A stretch of 64,000 bases of DNA from Cynocephalus volans (taxonomy: Eukaryota > Chordata > Mammalia > Dermoptera > Cynocephalidae). The notes below the pieces were generated by a model. The model was not told the DNA's origin. It searched no databases and saw only the letters and a list, made by a program, of their open reading frames with translations. Where the stretch lies: contig NC_084463.1 of NCBI RefSeq assembly GCF_027409185.1, positions 159,689,869-159,753,868 of the forward strand. The letters are read 5' to 3'. Of this stretch, positions 12,301-32,559 are shown piece after piece. Within the stretch, counting starts at the first letter, position 1. Every line of letters begins with the position of its first letter. Both the position numbers and the translations under genes were made by a program.

Positions 12301-15300
12301 CATCGAGGTTGAGCGCAGTGTGAGTGTTGGAGCATGGTGGGGGTGGGGGTGGGAGTACAGCAGCCTGGCCACTGCTAACCCCCTCTTCTGGGCAGAATGC
12401 AACGCTGGTGGCTGAGAAAACGGCTCTGCAAGGACAGCTGCAGCAGCTGGAGGGGCAGCTGGGAAGCCTGCAGAGCCGAGCCCAGGAGCTGTTGCTGCAG
12501 AGTCAGCGGGCCCATGAGTACAGCAGCCACCTGCAGGTGGGTGGCAGCCTGGTGCCCTGTCCCCTGCCCACCTACCACTGCCCCTGCCCCTTTTGTATTA
12601 TTTTGCACCCTTTTCCCTAACCGGGCTCCCAGGCAGCTGCCCCACTTTGTTCGTAGTTACAATTATTTTTGTTCTCTGACCCCAGCCATCCTTTTGCGTC
12701 TCTTCCCCTCCCCCGCCTCCTTCTCTCTGCCTCCAGCTCCTGCATCTGCACCCCTTTTGCCCTCTAGTTTCCCCATCTCAGCCCTCTCCTGCACGGCTAG
12801 CCCTGCCATGTGCCTCTCGCCCTCCCCTCCAGTGCCTGGCACCCCCCCAGATGCCACGATATCCCCCTCTCCCTGCCCATTAACTCTGCCTCCTCCACAG
12901 CTCTCTCTTGTCCTCTGCCCTGCCCTCTGCGCTCGGCCTGCTGTGTCTTACCCCCTTTCCATCCTGGGATTCCACCCCAGTGGTCCCTGCCGCCCTCCTG
13001 CATCCTAGGCTGAGAAGTCCATTCTGGAGATGCAGGGCCAAGAGCTGCACAGGAAGCTGGGGGTTCTGGAAGAGGAGGTGTCGGCAGCACGGCGGTCCCA
13101 GGAGGAGACTCGTGGGCAGCAGCAGGCCCTGCTGCGGGACCATGAGGCCCTGGCACAGCTGCAGCGGCGGCAGGAGGCCGAGCTAGAGGGACTTCTGGTG
13201 CGGCACCGTGACCTCAAAGCCAACATGCGGGCACTGGAGCTGACCCACCGGGAGCTGCAGGGACGGTGAGCCTCCCCAAATGCCCAGCTCCTCTCCTGGG
13301 CACCCCTCCCTGTCCTGAGCACAATCCCTTGCAGGTCTGACCCCATCAGGAAGCAGTGCCCCCCAGCACATTCACCTTTGCTCCACGACACCCCCAGCAG
13401 CTGTTGTGCCCTTTTGGTCGGCTAGGCTCCCTACACTTCTGGGCTGGGCTCGCCATAGGGCTCACCTGTTGAGCATTCTGCCCTGTGACTTTGCTTGAGG
13501 GGTACATGCTTAGGAGATGACAGACCTCCAGGTCCAGACAGTCCAGCTGCCCACTTGCTGTAGCCCCAGGCCTCTGCAGCCCTCTCAGCCCTTTGTCCAT
13601 CCCAGGCATGAGCAGCTGCAGGCCCAGCGGGCCAACGTGGAGGCACAGGAGGTGGCCTTGCTGGCAGAGCGTGAACGGCTGATGCAGGATGGGCATCGGC
13701 AGCGGGGCCTGGAGGAAGAGCTTCGGAGGCTGCAGAGCGAGCATGAGAGGTGCCAGCCTTGGCTCCACTTCTCCCCCCTTGGGCCAACCTTCAGTGTTCC
13801 CATCTGTGAAGTGGGTTGGGGCTGTGTGATCACTGTCCCTATGGGGTCTTGTTTTGCCTCTTCTCCCTGGTGTGGCTCCTCTGGCCAGCATGAGGCATGT
13901 GGGGAGTGAGGCCCCTTGGAGAGCAGCCCTCCTTGCTTCCATAGAGCTCAGATGCTGCTGGCAGAGGTGTCTCGGGAGCGAGGTGAGCTGCAGGGCGAAC
14001 GTGGGGAGCTGCGGGGCCGTCTGGCACGACTGGAGCTGGAGCGGGCACAGCTGGAGATGCAGAGCCAGCAGCTGCGCGAGTCCAACCAGCAGCTGGACCT
14101 GAGCGCCTGCCGGCTGACCACGCAGTGTGAGGTGCGGGTGGGTGGGTGGCGGCCAGGGGCAGATGATGGGTAGGCAGCCAGGGAGGGCAGACCCAGGCTG
14201 CTCTGAGCCAGGTTACACCACCAACCTGGGCTGCTGCCCACCAGTTGCTGACAGAGCTGCGGAGTGCCCAGGAGGAGGAGAACCGACAGCTGCTGGCAGA
14301 GGTGCAGGCCCTGAGCCGGGAGAACAGAGAGCTCCTGGAGCGCAGCCTGGAGAGCCGGGACCACCTGCACCGCGAGCAGCGCGAATACCTGTGAGTTGGC
14401 TGCCTGGGAGCTGGGGGTCCTGGCCAGCCCTTTGGTTGTTGGGGAGGTCCTGGGAAAGGGGTTGGAGAAAACCACGTGGGGTCACCCTAACCTGCGGTAT
14501 GATTGTACCAGTGTGTCTCTGCTGCAACCTGTGCCTGGCTCCTGCTCAGGCCTCATGGGCCTCATGCCCACCTCTCTCTCCTTCCAGGGACCAGCTTAAC
14601 GCCCTGCGCCGTGAGAAGCAGAAGCTTGTGGAGAAGATCATGGATCAGTACCGCGTGCTGGAGCCTGGGCCCCTGCCCCGGACCAAGTGAGTGGCCCCTT
14701 CCAACTCCCTGGGGCCAGGGATCCTGCCAACCTCTGCCCCTGCCCTGCCCTGTCCTCCACCCCTGGGCCCAGCTCAGGTCCAGGTCCCGGTGAGTGTTGG
14801 CCTGGCCTTTGCCATCCCTGACACTGCCCTCTTCTCCCTCCTTCCTCCCCATCCTTACCCCCTCTTGTGCCCTCTTGCCCCCAGGAAGGGCAGCTGGCTG
14901 GCAGACAAGGTGAAGAGGCTGATGCGGCCCCGACGGGAGGGGGCTCCCCATGGGGGGCTGCGCCTGGGTGCCGATGGGGCTGGCAGCACCGAGAGCCTGG
15001 GGGGCCCCCTGGAGACCGAGCTCCCCGAGGGCAGGCAGGCAGATGGGACAGGTGGGTCTGGGGGCCAGGTGACCAGGATGGTTCTTACCCCAGGTCCCCC
15101 ACCCCCTCCTCGGCACCTGCCATATTGCCTGGTCTGCACACGTGCCCCTGCTGCCTTGCCTGCTGCCTGCCTGCACCTGCTCAGATGCTTTCAGGGGCTC
15201 TTTACTCTGGGCCCTGCAGGGTCCCTCTTGGCTGGCACCTCCATCCTGCCTGCGCTGCCACCCACCCAATCCTACCCCATCCACAGTGCTGCCTAGGACC

Positions 15301-16944
15301 TCAGATCGGCAGCAGGCTTTAGTGAGAGGTCATTTATCCTAGATAGCAGATGAGGAGACTGAGCCCTAGGGAGGGGAAGCGCCTTGCCTAGGGGCACGCA
15401 GTGAGTTAGTGTCAGAGCCAGCCCAGGACCCAGCCTCCCGTGGCTCCCCTCATTCACCTGGCCCCTCCCCGCCTCTGCGCTGCCCCTCCCTGGCCCCATG
15501 CAGCTTCCCCCTCTGGCCCCTCTGCTTGTGCCTCCCTGCACTTCTCTGACACCCTCCCTGCATGTGCCTCTTGCAGGGTCCCCTTCGCCAGCACCCATGC
15601 GCCGGGCCCAGAGCTCCCTCTGCCTGCGGGATGAGACCCTGGCAGGCGGGCAGCGGCGGAAACTCAGTTCACGCTTCCCTGTGGGGCGAAGCTCTGAGTC
15701 ATTCAGCCCCGGGGACACCCCCCGGCAGCGATTCCGACAGCGCCACCACCGTCCAGGCCCCCTGGGGGCACCCTGCTCCCATGGCAAAGGTGAGGGACAA
15801 GGGTCCCTGCCCCTGCTAGCCCTCTGCCTCCCTGTGGACTCACCAGCTCCTTGGGGGAGGGCACTTCCTTTGTGTCCTGTATTTCTCCAGTAAGCCCCGT
15901 CCACCTCTGCACTGGCCCTGGGGACCCAGTGGCTGCCTTGTGCCCCCAGGACCTGGCGTGGGATGGGATGGCTCTGTTGAGACCCTCCAGGAACACGAAG
16001 CAGATGCCAACCGAGAGGGTGAGTGGGGGCTTAGGGAAGGAGTGGGGGTGTTTGCCCTGCCTGGAGCTCCTGGCAGACCTCATTCATCCTTCTGTCATTT
16101 GACAGTGACCCTTTTCCAAGTGCCAGGTGGTGTGCTAGCTGGGGGTACAGCAGGGCACATTCTGGTGTGGGGAGGCAGATGGTAAACAATAGTTGTAAAA
16201 ATAATTATCAGCTACAGCAGCTCTGTCCGATAGAAATATGATGTGAGCCATACTTGTAGTGTCAACTTTTCTAGTAGTCTCATCAGAAAAAGTAGAAAGA
16301 GACAGGTAAAGTGAATTGTAATGTCATATTTAACTCGATATGCCTAAGCGATTACCATTTCATCATGTAGTAAGTGTAAAAAATCATTCATGAGATATTT
16401 GACATTATTTTTTCATGCCAAGTCTTTGAAGTCCAGTGGGTATTTCACACACAGGCACATTGCAGTGCAGACCAGGCACACGTCACCTACTCAGTCCAGT
16501 ATCAGGCAGCTCAGCCCTAGAGTATTAGGAGGGGATAATGCTCTGGGAAGGAAGCAGAGCAGGGCGGGGGTTAGGGCGCTGAGGGGGTTGCAGGTTGCAA
16601 TTTTAATCAGGGTGTTCAGGGAAGGCCTCAGAGAGGAGGTGATGTTGGAGCAAAGACTTGGAGGTGAGAGTTTGTCTTGCTGACATTTCTGGGGAACAGC
16701 ATTCCAGGTAGAGGGAACAGCTGAAGAAAGTCCTGGCATGTTCGAGGACTGGCACGGTGGCTGGTGCAGCAGCAGTGGGTGAGGTTAGAGAGGGCAGAGG
16801 TGGCTAGAAGGGGTAGGGCCCCATGGGCCACCTTGAACGCTGGTGTCCTCTGGAGGGAGGTGGGCCTGAGCTGAGCCTTTCCCTCCAGGTCCCGAGGTAC
16901 AGGAACCGGAGAAACGTCCCCTCGCCCCTTCCCTCAGCCAGTGA
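3348..16944 (+). CDS. CCDC88B: CCDC88B, Hook-related coiled-coil protein (HkRP3/GIPIE), 27 coding exons, 1470 aa
   Basis: The spliced frame is a full-length orthologue: 4413 nt including the stop, 1470 aa, against about 1476 aa in human. It starts MEGGKGPRLRDFLSG in a good Kozak context (ggcATGG) and ends RPLAPSLSQ. Residues 1 to about 230 form the Hook-like N-terminal domain and include WNLNHLWGRLRDFYQ. A Glu run lies near residue 40. A long, Arg/Glu/Leu/Gln-rich coiled coil follows, and the tail is basic and Ser-rich (KGSWLADKVKRLMRPRRE, then QRRKLSSRFPVGRSSESFS). Exon 14 alone encodes residues 486-864, with an acidic, Pro/Ser-rich low-complexity insert before the coil resumes. Family knowledge: the protein acts in T, NK and dendritic cells, works with DOCK8 and microtubules in migration and lytic-granule positioning, and has been linked to GRP78. 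All junctions are GT-AG and phase-consistent. No frameshift or premature stop was seen. Confidence 0.97.
5651..6180 (+). other. CCDC88B intron 10 with a GC-box tandem repeat
   Basis: The intron begins with two or more copies of a 19-bp unit of the form ggcggggcctgcggcaggg (about 5658-5705). Each copy carries a GGGCGGGG Sp1/KLF-type box. The remainder is G-rich on the + strand and has no other recognisable element. Confidence 0.6.
8421..8498 (-). mobile_element. tRNA-Ile-like SINE inside a MIR
   Basis: Read on the - strand it starts ggctggccagttagcgcagtt, like a tRNA-Ile acceptor stem and A box, keeps a 'gtttgatccctgtaccagcc' B-box/acceptor-like end, and finishes in a short A-rich tail. The flanks atggggatactg (8409-8420/21) and atgggggtattg (8499-8510) form a 10/12 target-site duplication that splits a MIR. 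Confidence 0.75.
10281..10298 (-). promoter_or_regulatory. ZNF143/SBS-like site
   Basis: The + strand reads cctcatgggacttgtagt; its complement actacaagtcccatgagg closely follows the SBS consensus ACTACAANTCCCAGNANGC bound by ZNF143. It lies deep in intron 14, away from the two known promoters. Confidence 0.45.
16204..16500. mobile_element. hAT-Charlie-like DNA transposon relic in CCDC88B intron 26
   Basis: The stretch starts with 'ctctgtccgatagaaatatgatgtgagcc', matching the recalled end of a nonautonomous hAT-Charlie element (MER33/MER5-like). It continues with the AT-rich body and the 'aagtctttgaagtccagtg' block. The far terminal repeat is eroded. It is flanked by LINE/MIR-like debris at 16085-16180. 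Confidence 0.55.
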
Positions 16945-17385
16945 CACCGCCGGGACAGGGAGCTTGGGAGTGCAGTCCTCTCGACGCTGGAGTGTCAGTG
17001 GGGGCCTCAGGCAGTCCAAGAGCTCTGGGAGCCAGGGCATCCGAGGGGAGTCTTTGGACGAGGAGGCCTGGGCCCCCAGGTCCGCCACAGCCAAATCTGG
17101 GGCCCTAAGGTGGAATTGGGACAACTTTGTGGACAGGGGGAATGGCTGGCCCCCACGAGCAGCTCCTGCGCAGGGCTCTGGCCCTGCCATGCGGCCCCCG
17201 CTGAGGAGGCAGACTCTGGGGTATCCCCTGGCTGAAGGAGGCTGGCAGGACTGGGCAAGAGAGCCCCCTGCCCAGTCCAAGAAGGGAGGCAAGGCCCATT
17301 CCCTGGAACCGTGACCTGGGCTGGTCTCTGAGACTTAGCTGGGACGTGAGGAGCATGAGAATAAAGCTGGATGCGTGCACCTGAA
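16945..17385 (+). other. CCDC88B: CCDC88B 3'UTR with polyadenylation signal
   Basis: The terminal exon continues past the TGA stop for about 440 nt. An AATAAA signal is at 17360-17365, so cleavage is expected near 17380-17390. The UTR is GC-rich and stays open in two other frames, but no alternative acceptor was found that links the long frame to the upstream coding exons. Confidence 0.8.
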
Positions 17386-19029
17386 TCATGCTTTGTGTCT
17401 CTTGGCTGCATCCAGAATCCTGTTGGCAGGGATCTGTGGCCAGTGGGACCCTGCCTGGATAGGGCAGCAAAGGACTTTCTTCAGGGGTTTGGCTAGTTGA
17501 ACTTGCCAAAGCCTAGCGTGGGGAGGGTGCTGGCATGGCGGGCAGCCAGCAGGAGTGGGGCCTGAGGTCTGGGCTTGGGTGGGGGGCAGTGAAGCTCCTG
17601 AGCCCCCCTCTCCCAGAGTACCCTCTTCTCTCCTTTCACATCTTTCTGCCTCCTCATCCTCTCTCCCCTACTCCTTTGGAGTTGAGCCCCTTCCCAGGGA
17701 GCTCATGGCTGGTAGGCATCACCTTGTGTCACGGCTGCCACAGAGGTGGGAGGGATGCCTGGTCTCCGACCAAGGCCTCTAGGATGGCACCTGAGAGGGG
17801 GAGAAATTAGGCTGGGCGGCAGGATGTGAGTCAGGGTACCTGGGGCCACCCCGGGGAGGGTGGGGCTGCCTGGGGCTGAGATGAGGCAGGCTGAATTTGG
17901 GGGTGGGCAGAGCTGGGAGGGGTGGCCAGCCCAGCCTCTCTCCCTCCTCCTGTCAGCTGGAGCTTCACAGGACAGTGGAGTGGGGGTGAACGCCCTGGCC
18001 TCCAGCTGGTGGAGGGGCTGAAAGCCCCCTCCCATAGTCCTAGGGTAGGGACTCTGATGGCTGCATCACCCTGCTTGGTGGCCCTGTCAGTAGTCAGGGA
18101 GAGGGAGGCAAGAAGAAGAGGGAGCAGAGGCTCTGGAAGACAGGCCAGCCAGGGGCTCTGAGCGTGATGGGGAGAGGGGACTACCTGTGCATCTCTGACA
18201 TCCCTTTTTTAGGCCTTCTCAGGGCTCTGGGCTAGGCACTGTGCCAAGCTTGGGGACAAAAGGGGACACAGTGTGCATGGAACCTGGTGGCCTGTGAATG
18301 GTGGCTAGAGCTGAGGTGCTTCTGCAGGCCCCCTTTAAAGAAATCTGGTCAGAAAAGCGGCTAACCCTCCCCGTCACGGTGTCCCCGGCTTGGCTCCAGG
18401 CCTCTCTCAGTGACAGGGTTTGGTTCCCAGAGTTTCTGAGCCCCTCGGCCCTCCCTTGCAAAGCCAAGTTCACAGAAGAGAGTGTCTGTTGGCCACCCAG
18501 GGGTGCAGCTAGGGAGCCCGGGATTATGGGATGGGGCTGGGCTGGTGCACTGCCTGAGATGAGTGATTTCTGGGATCCAGACACCCTCTTAGCCTGCCCA
18601 GCACCAAGAGCGCGAGCCGTGCCAAATGAAAGGTGCTGCGTCCAGGCTGCTGCTCCATCAAGGGACATACAGATCCCTTTTCCTATTTGCTGTAGTGGAG
18701 GAGTGATGAAAACTGAGGCCAGTGCATTGTGATTTTTATTAAATCCTCGCTTTTGCTGGTGGCTAAGAAAATTGAACAGAAGATCCCTGGTTGCCCTTAC
18801 GACTGGCGCTGGTGGAAGGGAGGGCTCAGTACGTGTCTGTGTGGGCACCCCTCCCCCCACCTCGGGGCACAGGCTCCTGATGTCCCTGACACCACTGGCT
18901 GCAGTGGCTTCCTGGAGCAGACACCCGGCTGGGGGGCATGGGCCCAACAGAGGTTCCAGATCATCCATAGTCCCTGGGCCTGGCTCCCACGAGGTGTTTC
19001 CAGTTCCTCAGAGGGTCCAGTGGGGTCCT
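17386..19029. other. Intergenic spacer between CCDC88B and RPS6KA4
   Basis: The 1.6 kb between the two same-strand genes is GC-rich unique DNA with no recognisable repeat or gene. It may hold regulatory sequence for either gene. Nothing specific can be named. Confidence 0.5.
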
Positions 19030-19277
19030 GGAGCTCACAGCCCTGACGCCTGCCCCGGGGCTCAGGAGACCGGGCCGCCCCCAGCGGCCGCCCACCCGCA
19101 GCCCGGCGCTGTCACGTTCCAGCCGCCTGACTCAGGCCGCACGGGGCGGGGAGCCGGGAGGCGGCGCCCGCCTCGGCCCCGGAGGCGGCACCAGGAAGCG
19201 CCCGCCCCGGCCGGAGCCGCCATGTAACCGGCGCCGCCCGGAGCCCGAGCTGCTCGGGCCCCAGCGACCCGCCTGCC
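19030..19277 (+). promoter_or_regulatory. RPS6KA4: RPS6KA4 CpG-rich promoter and 5' leader
   Basis: GC and CpG density rise sharply here, as in a TATA-less CpG-island promoter. An AP-1-type TGACTCA lies at 19128-19134. A GCCGCCATNT motif at 19216-19225 fits a YY1 site and also contains an upstream ATG. A hairpin (GCCCGAG 19243-19249 pairing with CTCGGGC 19253-19259) sits between that ATG and the true start. The exact transcription start is unknown. Confidence 0.7.
19222..19227 (+). other. Start-stop upstream ORF (ATG TAA) in the RPS6KA4 leader
   Basis: An ATG in a strong upstream context (gccgccATG) is followed at once by TAA, giving a one-codon upstream ORF 51 nt before the coding ATG. If it is in the mRNA, such elements can hold ribosomes at the start codon and reduce downstream translation. 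The same bases fit a YY1 motif, so the sequence may instead be kept for transcription. Confidence 0.55.
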
Positions 19278-27595
<8,318 letters not shown>

Positions 27596-28316
27596 CCCCC
27601 GCCACTGTGACCACCCCCGTCCCCATAGGGGTTGTGACCTGGGTGCCCGGCTCTCTGCCTCTGGGCCTCTGCCAGAAGCTCTGGTCTGATCCCCAGGGTT
27701 TCCCATCCCCTACCCGCTCCTCCCCGACAGAAGTATTTTTATAAGCAGATAATTTTTTATGTCTTCCCGGATAGAGTTAGAGATGCAGGGAAGGAGGGAG
27801 CCTGCTGGGGAGTGGGGTATGGGGGGCCCTCTCGCAAGACACTGCCTCATCTGGGCAGAAGGCCCCTCCCAGGGGACTGCTCCAACAGGGAAGGGCTCCT
27901 CCCCCATTTCTAAGCACTGAGTTGCCACAGGGGAGAAACTGAGGCCCCTCCCCTGTTCTCCCCTGAGGCCCTGCTCCTGGGAGGGGGTACCCCTCCAGCT
28001 GTCACTTTATGGACTGTCTGTGCAATTATGTCCACCAAAGGCCTGTGTTGGGGGATTGAGGGAGAGGCTCTGGGGGACTCCCGAAGCATTTCTTCCTCAC
28101 TTTATGACACTTGCTTCTCCCCTACTGGGGTTAAGGAAGGAGGTAGGCAGCCCCCTAAAAGGAGAGGTCCCCTTCTCACCCACTTCCTCCCTTTGGCACA
28201 GCTGCTCCTGGCTGTGGGGTGGGGCCTTGGGGGTCTGGGCTGGGCATCCACCCTCACTGCCTAAGCCCATCCAGGCTGTGCCTTTGACTTTAAAATAAAA
28301 GTCCACCCAGTACTGT
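27596..28316 (+). other. RPS6KA4: RPS6KA4 3'UTR with polyadenylation signal
   Basis: The terminal exon continues about 720 nt past the TAG stop. AATAAA is at 28294-28299, so cleavage should fall near 28312-28320. An AT-rich patch at 27733-27765 (tatttttataagcagataat) stands out from the GC-rich surroundings. Confidence 0.8.
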
Positions 28317-30894
28317 GTGTGGCATCCGTGTGCCTGTGTTCAGGGTGTGCGTGTGTCAGGAGCAGAGGTCCTGGGCTAACAGACTGCCAGCCAATGGGTC
28401 TGGGGCCTCAGAGGGGAGGGACAGGCAGACCCGTCTGGGATAAAAAGGTACCCTTTGACATCAGCAGTAGGAGGGCCAAACTCTCATCTTGGGTGTGTAT
28501 TTGGACAGCTCTACAGTGGATCATTTAGGATTCTCTTGGTTGTAAGTAATAGAAAACCCAACCTAAACTTGCTTAAGCAAAACACAGGATTTTTTAGTCT
28601 CTTGTACTACACAGTCCAGCTTCAGGCAAAGCCTGATCTACACTCAAGCACGTGATCAGGACTCAGCTTCCCAGCCAAAGCTTTTAATTCTGTTTCTTGG
28701 TGGTGTTCCAGTCTGGAGAACACTCTTTATGGCCCCAAAATGGGTGCCAGTCTGGGGCTACAGATTGAAATCTGGTGCTAGAGTCCTTGTTTCAGTGTCC
28801 CAAGGAAAGTCCTGAGCTGTGTTCTGATTGGATCCGTTTAGGTCATGTGTCCATCCTGAACCAGTCACTGTGGTCAGGGATGTAGTATGCTGATTGGCTA
28901 AGATCTAGATCATGGACTCTGCCTCTGTAAGCTCATTGGGTGGAGAATAAGGGAAGGGGTGGGCTCTATGGGAGGTCGGTGGGACCTATCTTGGTGTGTC
29001 CATGGGGGAGAATGTGAAGGGAGTAGCCCATGTTCGTTATGGCCTTTAGTGCGATCAGAGTGGGCCCCCCTCTCAAGGAGTGTCTGAGACTCCTGCCTGT
29101 GAGGTCCTTGCTGGGTGGTTGTGGCCTGAGCACCTTTGCTGGCACCCCAGGTCAGGGCCTTTTGTTCTTATAGTGAGGATGTCCTGACAGCCCCCACCTC
29201 AGCTCCTGCCTGGACAACACTCTGGGCTGCCTTCCCGTAGCTTCTTTCCCTAGAGCCACCCTGTGGGACCATCTCAAGGTGGACCTTTCCCTCCTGTCCT
29301 ACGGTTCACCTCTTAGAGGAGAAGATATCTGGAGGCCTGGGGATCTGAGCTGGGGTCCCAGAGGTGCTGAAGTTGCAGCTAAGCTAGCAGGCCTTGTGGG
29401 CAGGGGCTGCTGGATGGGTGGGCAGGTGGGGCCTCATAGGAGTGGGTGGTATGGGAGTGCCCAGGTGTGTCCCATGCTGGTGTTCTGAGAGAGCAGAACA
29501 AGTCTCCCAGGAAGAGAGGGGGAGGGGAAAACATTCCTAATTCTGACTCCTACATTACCAGCTGTGTGACTTGAGCAAATCACCTAATAGCCCCAGGCTT
29601 CCCCACTTGTCAAAAGGAGGAACTAGAGAATTAACAGATGTAAAAGTGTGGTTATTCAATCACTAAGTATTTATTGAGATTGACTGAGCTCTTCCAATGT
29701 GCAGGGTCCCTCCTGAGTACTCTACATGGGAATCTCATTTAAGGTAGTGAAAATGTCCCATTTCATCATATGCTCACAAGCACTGAGTATTAGAATTTTA
29801 AAAAATGGTCTCACATCTTCAATTTCTTCACCTTTCATCCCATGTAACTCACAGCCACCTTATGGGAGAGGTGTCCTTAGCCTCATTTCACAGGCAAAGG
29901 AACTGGGGCTCAAAGGATGGAAGCAATCCCTAAGAGGGAGCCTGCTGGGGGTGAAAAAGCAGGGGTTAGAGGAGTGAGCCAGCCTTGGTTTGAATCCTCC
30001 TCTACTCTGTGTGGGTCAGAGGGCTGGCAGGTGGGAGACGGATGTGAATGGGCTACAGGCTGGCCAGGTTGTGAACCAGCAGAGGGGAGGGAACAGGGTG
30101 GGCACAGGTAGGGAGGTGGGGAAGCCAGAGGCCAGTGATCAGCCTCCTTCTTAGTCTAGCCTCCTGCTTCTGCACCTTGACTTTGGCCTCTGACCAAAAT
30201 CTCCCTTAAATGGGGGCTGTTTCTTTCAGGGAAGCTGGGAGAGCTCACCCTCCTGCACTGGGTCTCTATTTCCACACTTAAAATGTCCTCAGTGAGCAGG
30301 CTCTTAAAGTGCCGACGCCCCTGAGAGGGTCCAACAGCCCTGTAGACCTTTCCCTCCTTCCGAGCCACTGTTAACCAACTACTGAAGTGGGCTGCTGGGT
30401 TTTAATCTATCCCTGTGGTAACTACTGTTTGCCTCTGGGCAAGTTCCTTCTCCCTAGTGTTTTTCTGGGTTTTAAACTGGAATATTCTACAGTAATGTAG
30501 AGATTGCAAAGTGGCCTGTGTCTGGCCTAAAGAGACTTGTTTTTGGGGGGGCCAGCACATGTTTTCAAATGAGGAAATACATAGGAAAATCGGAATGTTT
30601 GGCTTTTATTGATAAATCGGCAGGGCTGGCAGTCCCAGGGCATTCTTCCTGTATGGTCCAATCAGTCGGAGCAGAGTCATATTGCCACCAGAGACAGCGT
30701 CTCTGCTTTCAGTTTGCCACAGTCCCCACTACTCCCGGTTGCTTATATTGGCTCTGTCCCTCATTTGTCTCTCTGTTCCCTGACCCCACCAGGTATTTGG
30801 GTTTGTGACTCTGATATACACAGTCTCCTCTCACATTCACTGCTGCACAAAAATGGAGTTTGTGAAATTTCAAAGATGTCCTTTAAATATTTTT
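28317..30894. other. Gene-free stretch with old repeats
   Basis: About 28500-28950 is an interspersed repeat of unassigned family ('ggattctcttggttgtaagtaatag', 'aacttgcttaagcaaaac'). A + strand MIR lies at about 29540-29640, followed by MIR/L2-like debris to about 29960. The rest, including 30000-30890, shows no gene or element I can name. Confidence 0.55.
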
Positions 30895-31670
30895 TTGGTT
30901 TGTTTCAGAATGTAAATTTAGTTTATATTTGTGGAAAGATAACACCTCCATGTGATTCAAAATTCAAAGGATACAAAAGAGTACATAGTGAAGGATCTTC
31001 CACCTCCCTGCCTCAGCCACCAACCTGTTACCTGAGGCAGTCAGTGTCACCAGTTCTTGTGTGGTCTTCAGGTATATTTTATGTATAGTCAAACAAATAT
31101 AATAATATCTATAAATAATTTAAAAATTCACATTAATTGAATGCTAACTTTAGGAAAAAATTCAGAAAATACCAAAGGGAAAAATGAAAGTCAATGTGGC
31201 CTTACTCTCCATAGACAATCTGTGCTACTTAACATTTTGATACATTCAGTTCCAGATTTTTCTTTATTGGTACAGCTTTTTAATTGAAATGACATCAAAT
31301 TGTAAATAGATTATTATAGCCAGTCTAAAACTCAGAAATAGATTGTGAATATCTCTCTATGTCAATAATTATATTTCACAATGATCTTTTTTTGCAGCCA
31401 CACAATATTCCATTGTATGGGTGTGCCACGATTTATTTAGATTGTTTCTATTTTTAGCTACTTGGGCAGTTTTCAGTTCCTTGCTATTTTAAACAGTGCT
31501 GCAATGAACATTCTTGTACCTACATGTTTGCTCACCTGTCCAAATATTTCCTTAGGATACACTTCCTAGAAGTGGAATTAATGGGCTAGAGGATATGTCC
31601 ATGCACGCACATTTTGAAGGCTTTGGTGTACAGTATGCTCAAACTGCCCTTCAGAAAGACCTATCGCTTT
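30895..31670 (-). mobile_element. Old L1 3' relic
   Basis: The + strand has the reverse of an L1 3' region. It contains 'cacacaatattccattgtatgg', 'aacagtgctgcaatgaac' and 'aagtggaattaatgggc', all hallmarks of mammalian L1 3' ends read in antisense. It is well diverged and broken. Confidence 0.7.
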
Positions 31671-32559
31671 GTATGACCCGCGCAGCACGGGGGAGATCCG
31701 AGAAGCACTGTCTCCTTTAAAATGAAAAGGCGCGTCTCACCAGCTGTGTGTCCTTGCCTGAGTTTTTCTTGAATGAGCTCCTGGAGATCTTGATGCTGCC
31801 AAAGCCAGTGGGCACCTCCTTCCCTGCCCTGGAGTCTGGCTGGGCCCGTGGTTGTGGTGGGGGGGCGCTGGGGACCACGAGTTGGGGGATGATGGACAGA
31901 GGATGTGGATCTGACCTCTGTTTCTGCCAGCATGGGCTGGAGGAGTCTGTGTGGGGGACGTGGAGAGTGACACTGAGTCTCCAGGGAGGGCAGGCAGCCA
32001 GCTGATGCGGAAACCTTGGAGCCTCTCAGACTGTGAACTGAGCCACAGGGTGGGTTTGAACCCCCCTGGCTCTGCCCTGCATTCATAACCAAAGCTGCTT
32101 GGGTCTGATTCTCCATGGCGTCTGGTGGGGCGGGGGGTGGTGGATATAGAACAACACCCACCTTGGATTGCTGGAGGGTGCATGGTGGAGTCCCTGGCAA
32201 GATGCTGGGCGCACTGTGATTCTTCCACAAAAGGCGGCTTACAGAAAAATTATTAAGAGGACCTGGGAAAATCGGGATTGGCTTGGGCATGCTCAGGAAA
32301 AGACCCATGTCCAGGCAAGAGAGGCGATGCTCCTCCCTGCCTCCAGCTCTCCTACCTGCTCCTTGGGCAGCCTGCAGTGCCGTCCTTCTATCGTCAGCCT
32401 GTGCTGGGTGTTCTGGACGCTCCCCTGAAAGGTGAGGACCACATCAGCGCCCCCTGAGTGTGAATCTGTCCCTCACGCTCTCCTGACCTGGCATGGTATT
32501 GGCAGCTGCCTGCAGCTTGAGAGCAAGCAAACCACCTGGGAGCGGGCAGGGCTGGAACA
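31671..32559. other. Unassigned unique DNA
   Basis: No repeat or gene is recognised. The - strand is open for about 215 codons at 31661-32308, but the predicted peptide is low in structure and resembles nothing I know. Confidence 0.4.

Larger units (their letters stand above)
3348..16944 (+). other. CCDC88B: CCDC88B coding exon map
   Basis: Coding exons read from GT-AG borders and phase: 3348-3407, 3713-3858, 4012-4123, 4208-4277, 4364-4422, 4511-4594, 4691-4834, 4991-5136, 5291-5372, 5492-5650, 6181-6327, 6517-6625, 6794-6930, 7013-8149, 11073-11200, 11290-11407, 12224-12319, 12396-12536, 13009-13265, 13606-13749, 13945-14131, 14245-14390, 14588-14686, 14885-15051, 15577-15789, 15950-16018, 16889-16944. 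The exon sum is 4413 nt, divisible by three. Borders were checked by continuity of the conserved protein across each junction. Noncoding 5' exons, if any, are not resolved. Confidence 0.93.

Noticed and set aside
16823-17314. Open frame continuing past the CCDC88B stop in another phase
   Set aside because: The AG sites I checked near 16889-16912 do not join exon 26 to this frame, and the standard acceptor gives the conserved C terminus. Two other phases are also open for some distance in this GC-rich UTR.
31661-32308. Open frame of 215 codons on the - strand
   Set aside because: No recognisable family, no splice partners, and ordinary base composition. It could be a chance open frame; a conservation test would settle it.
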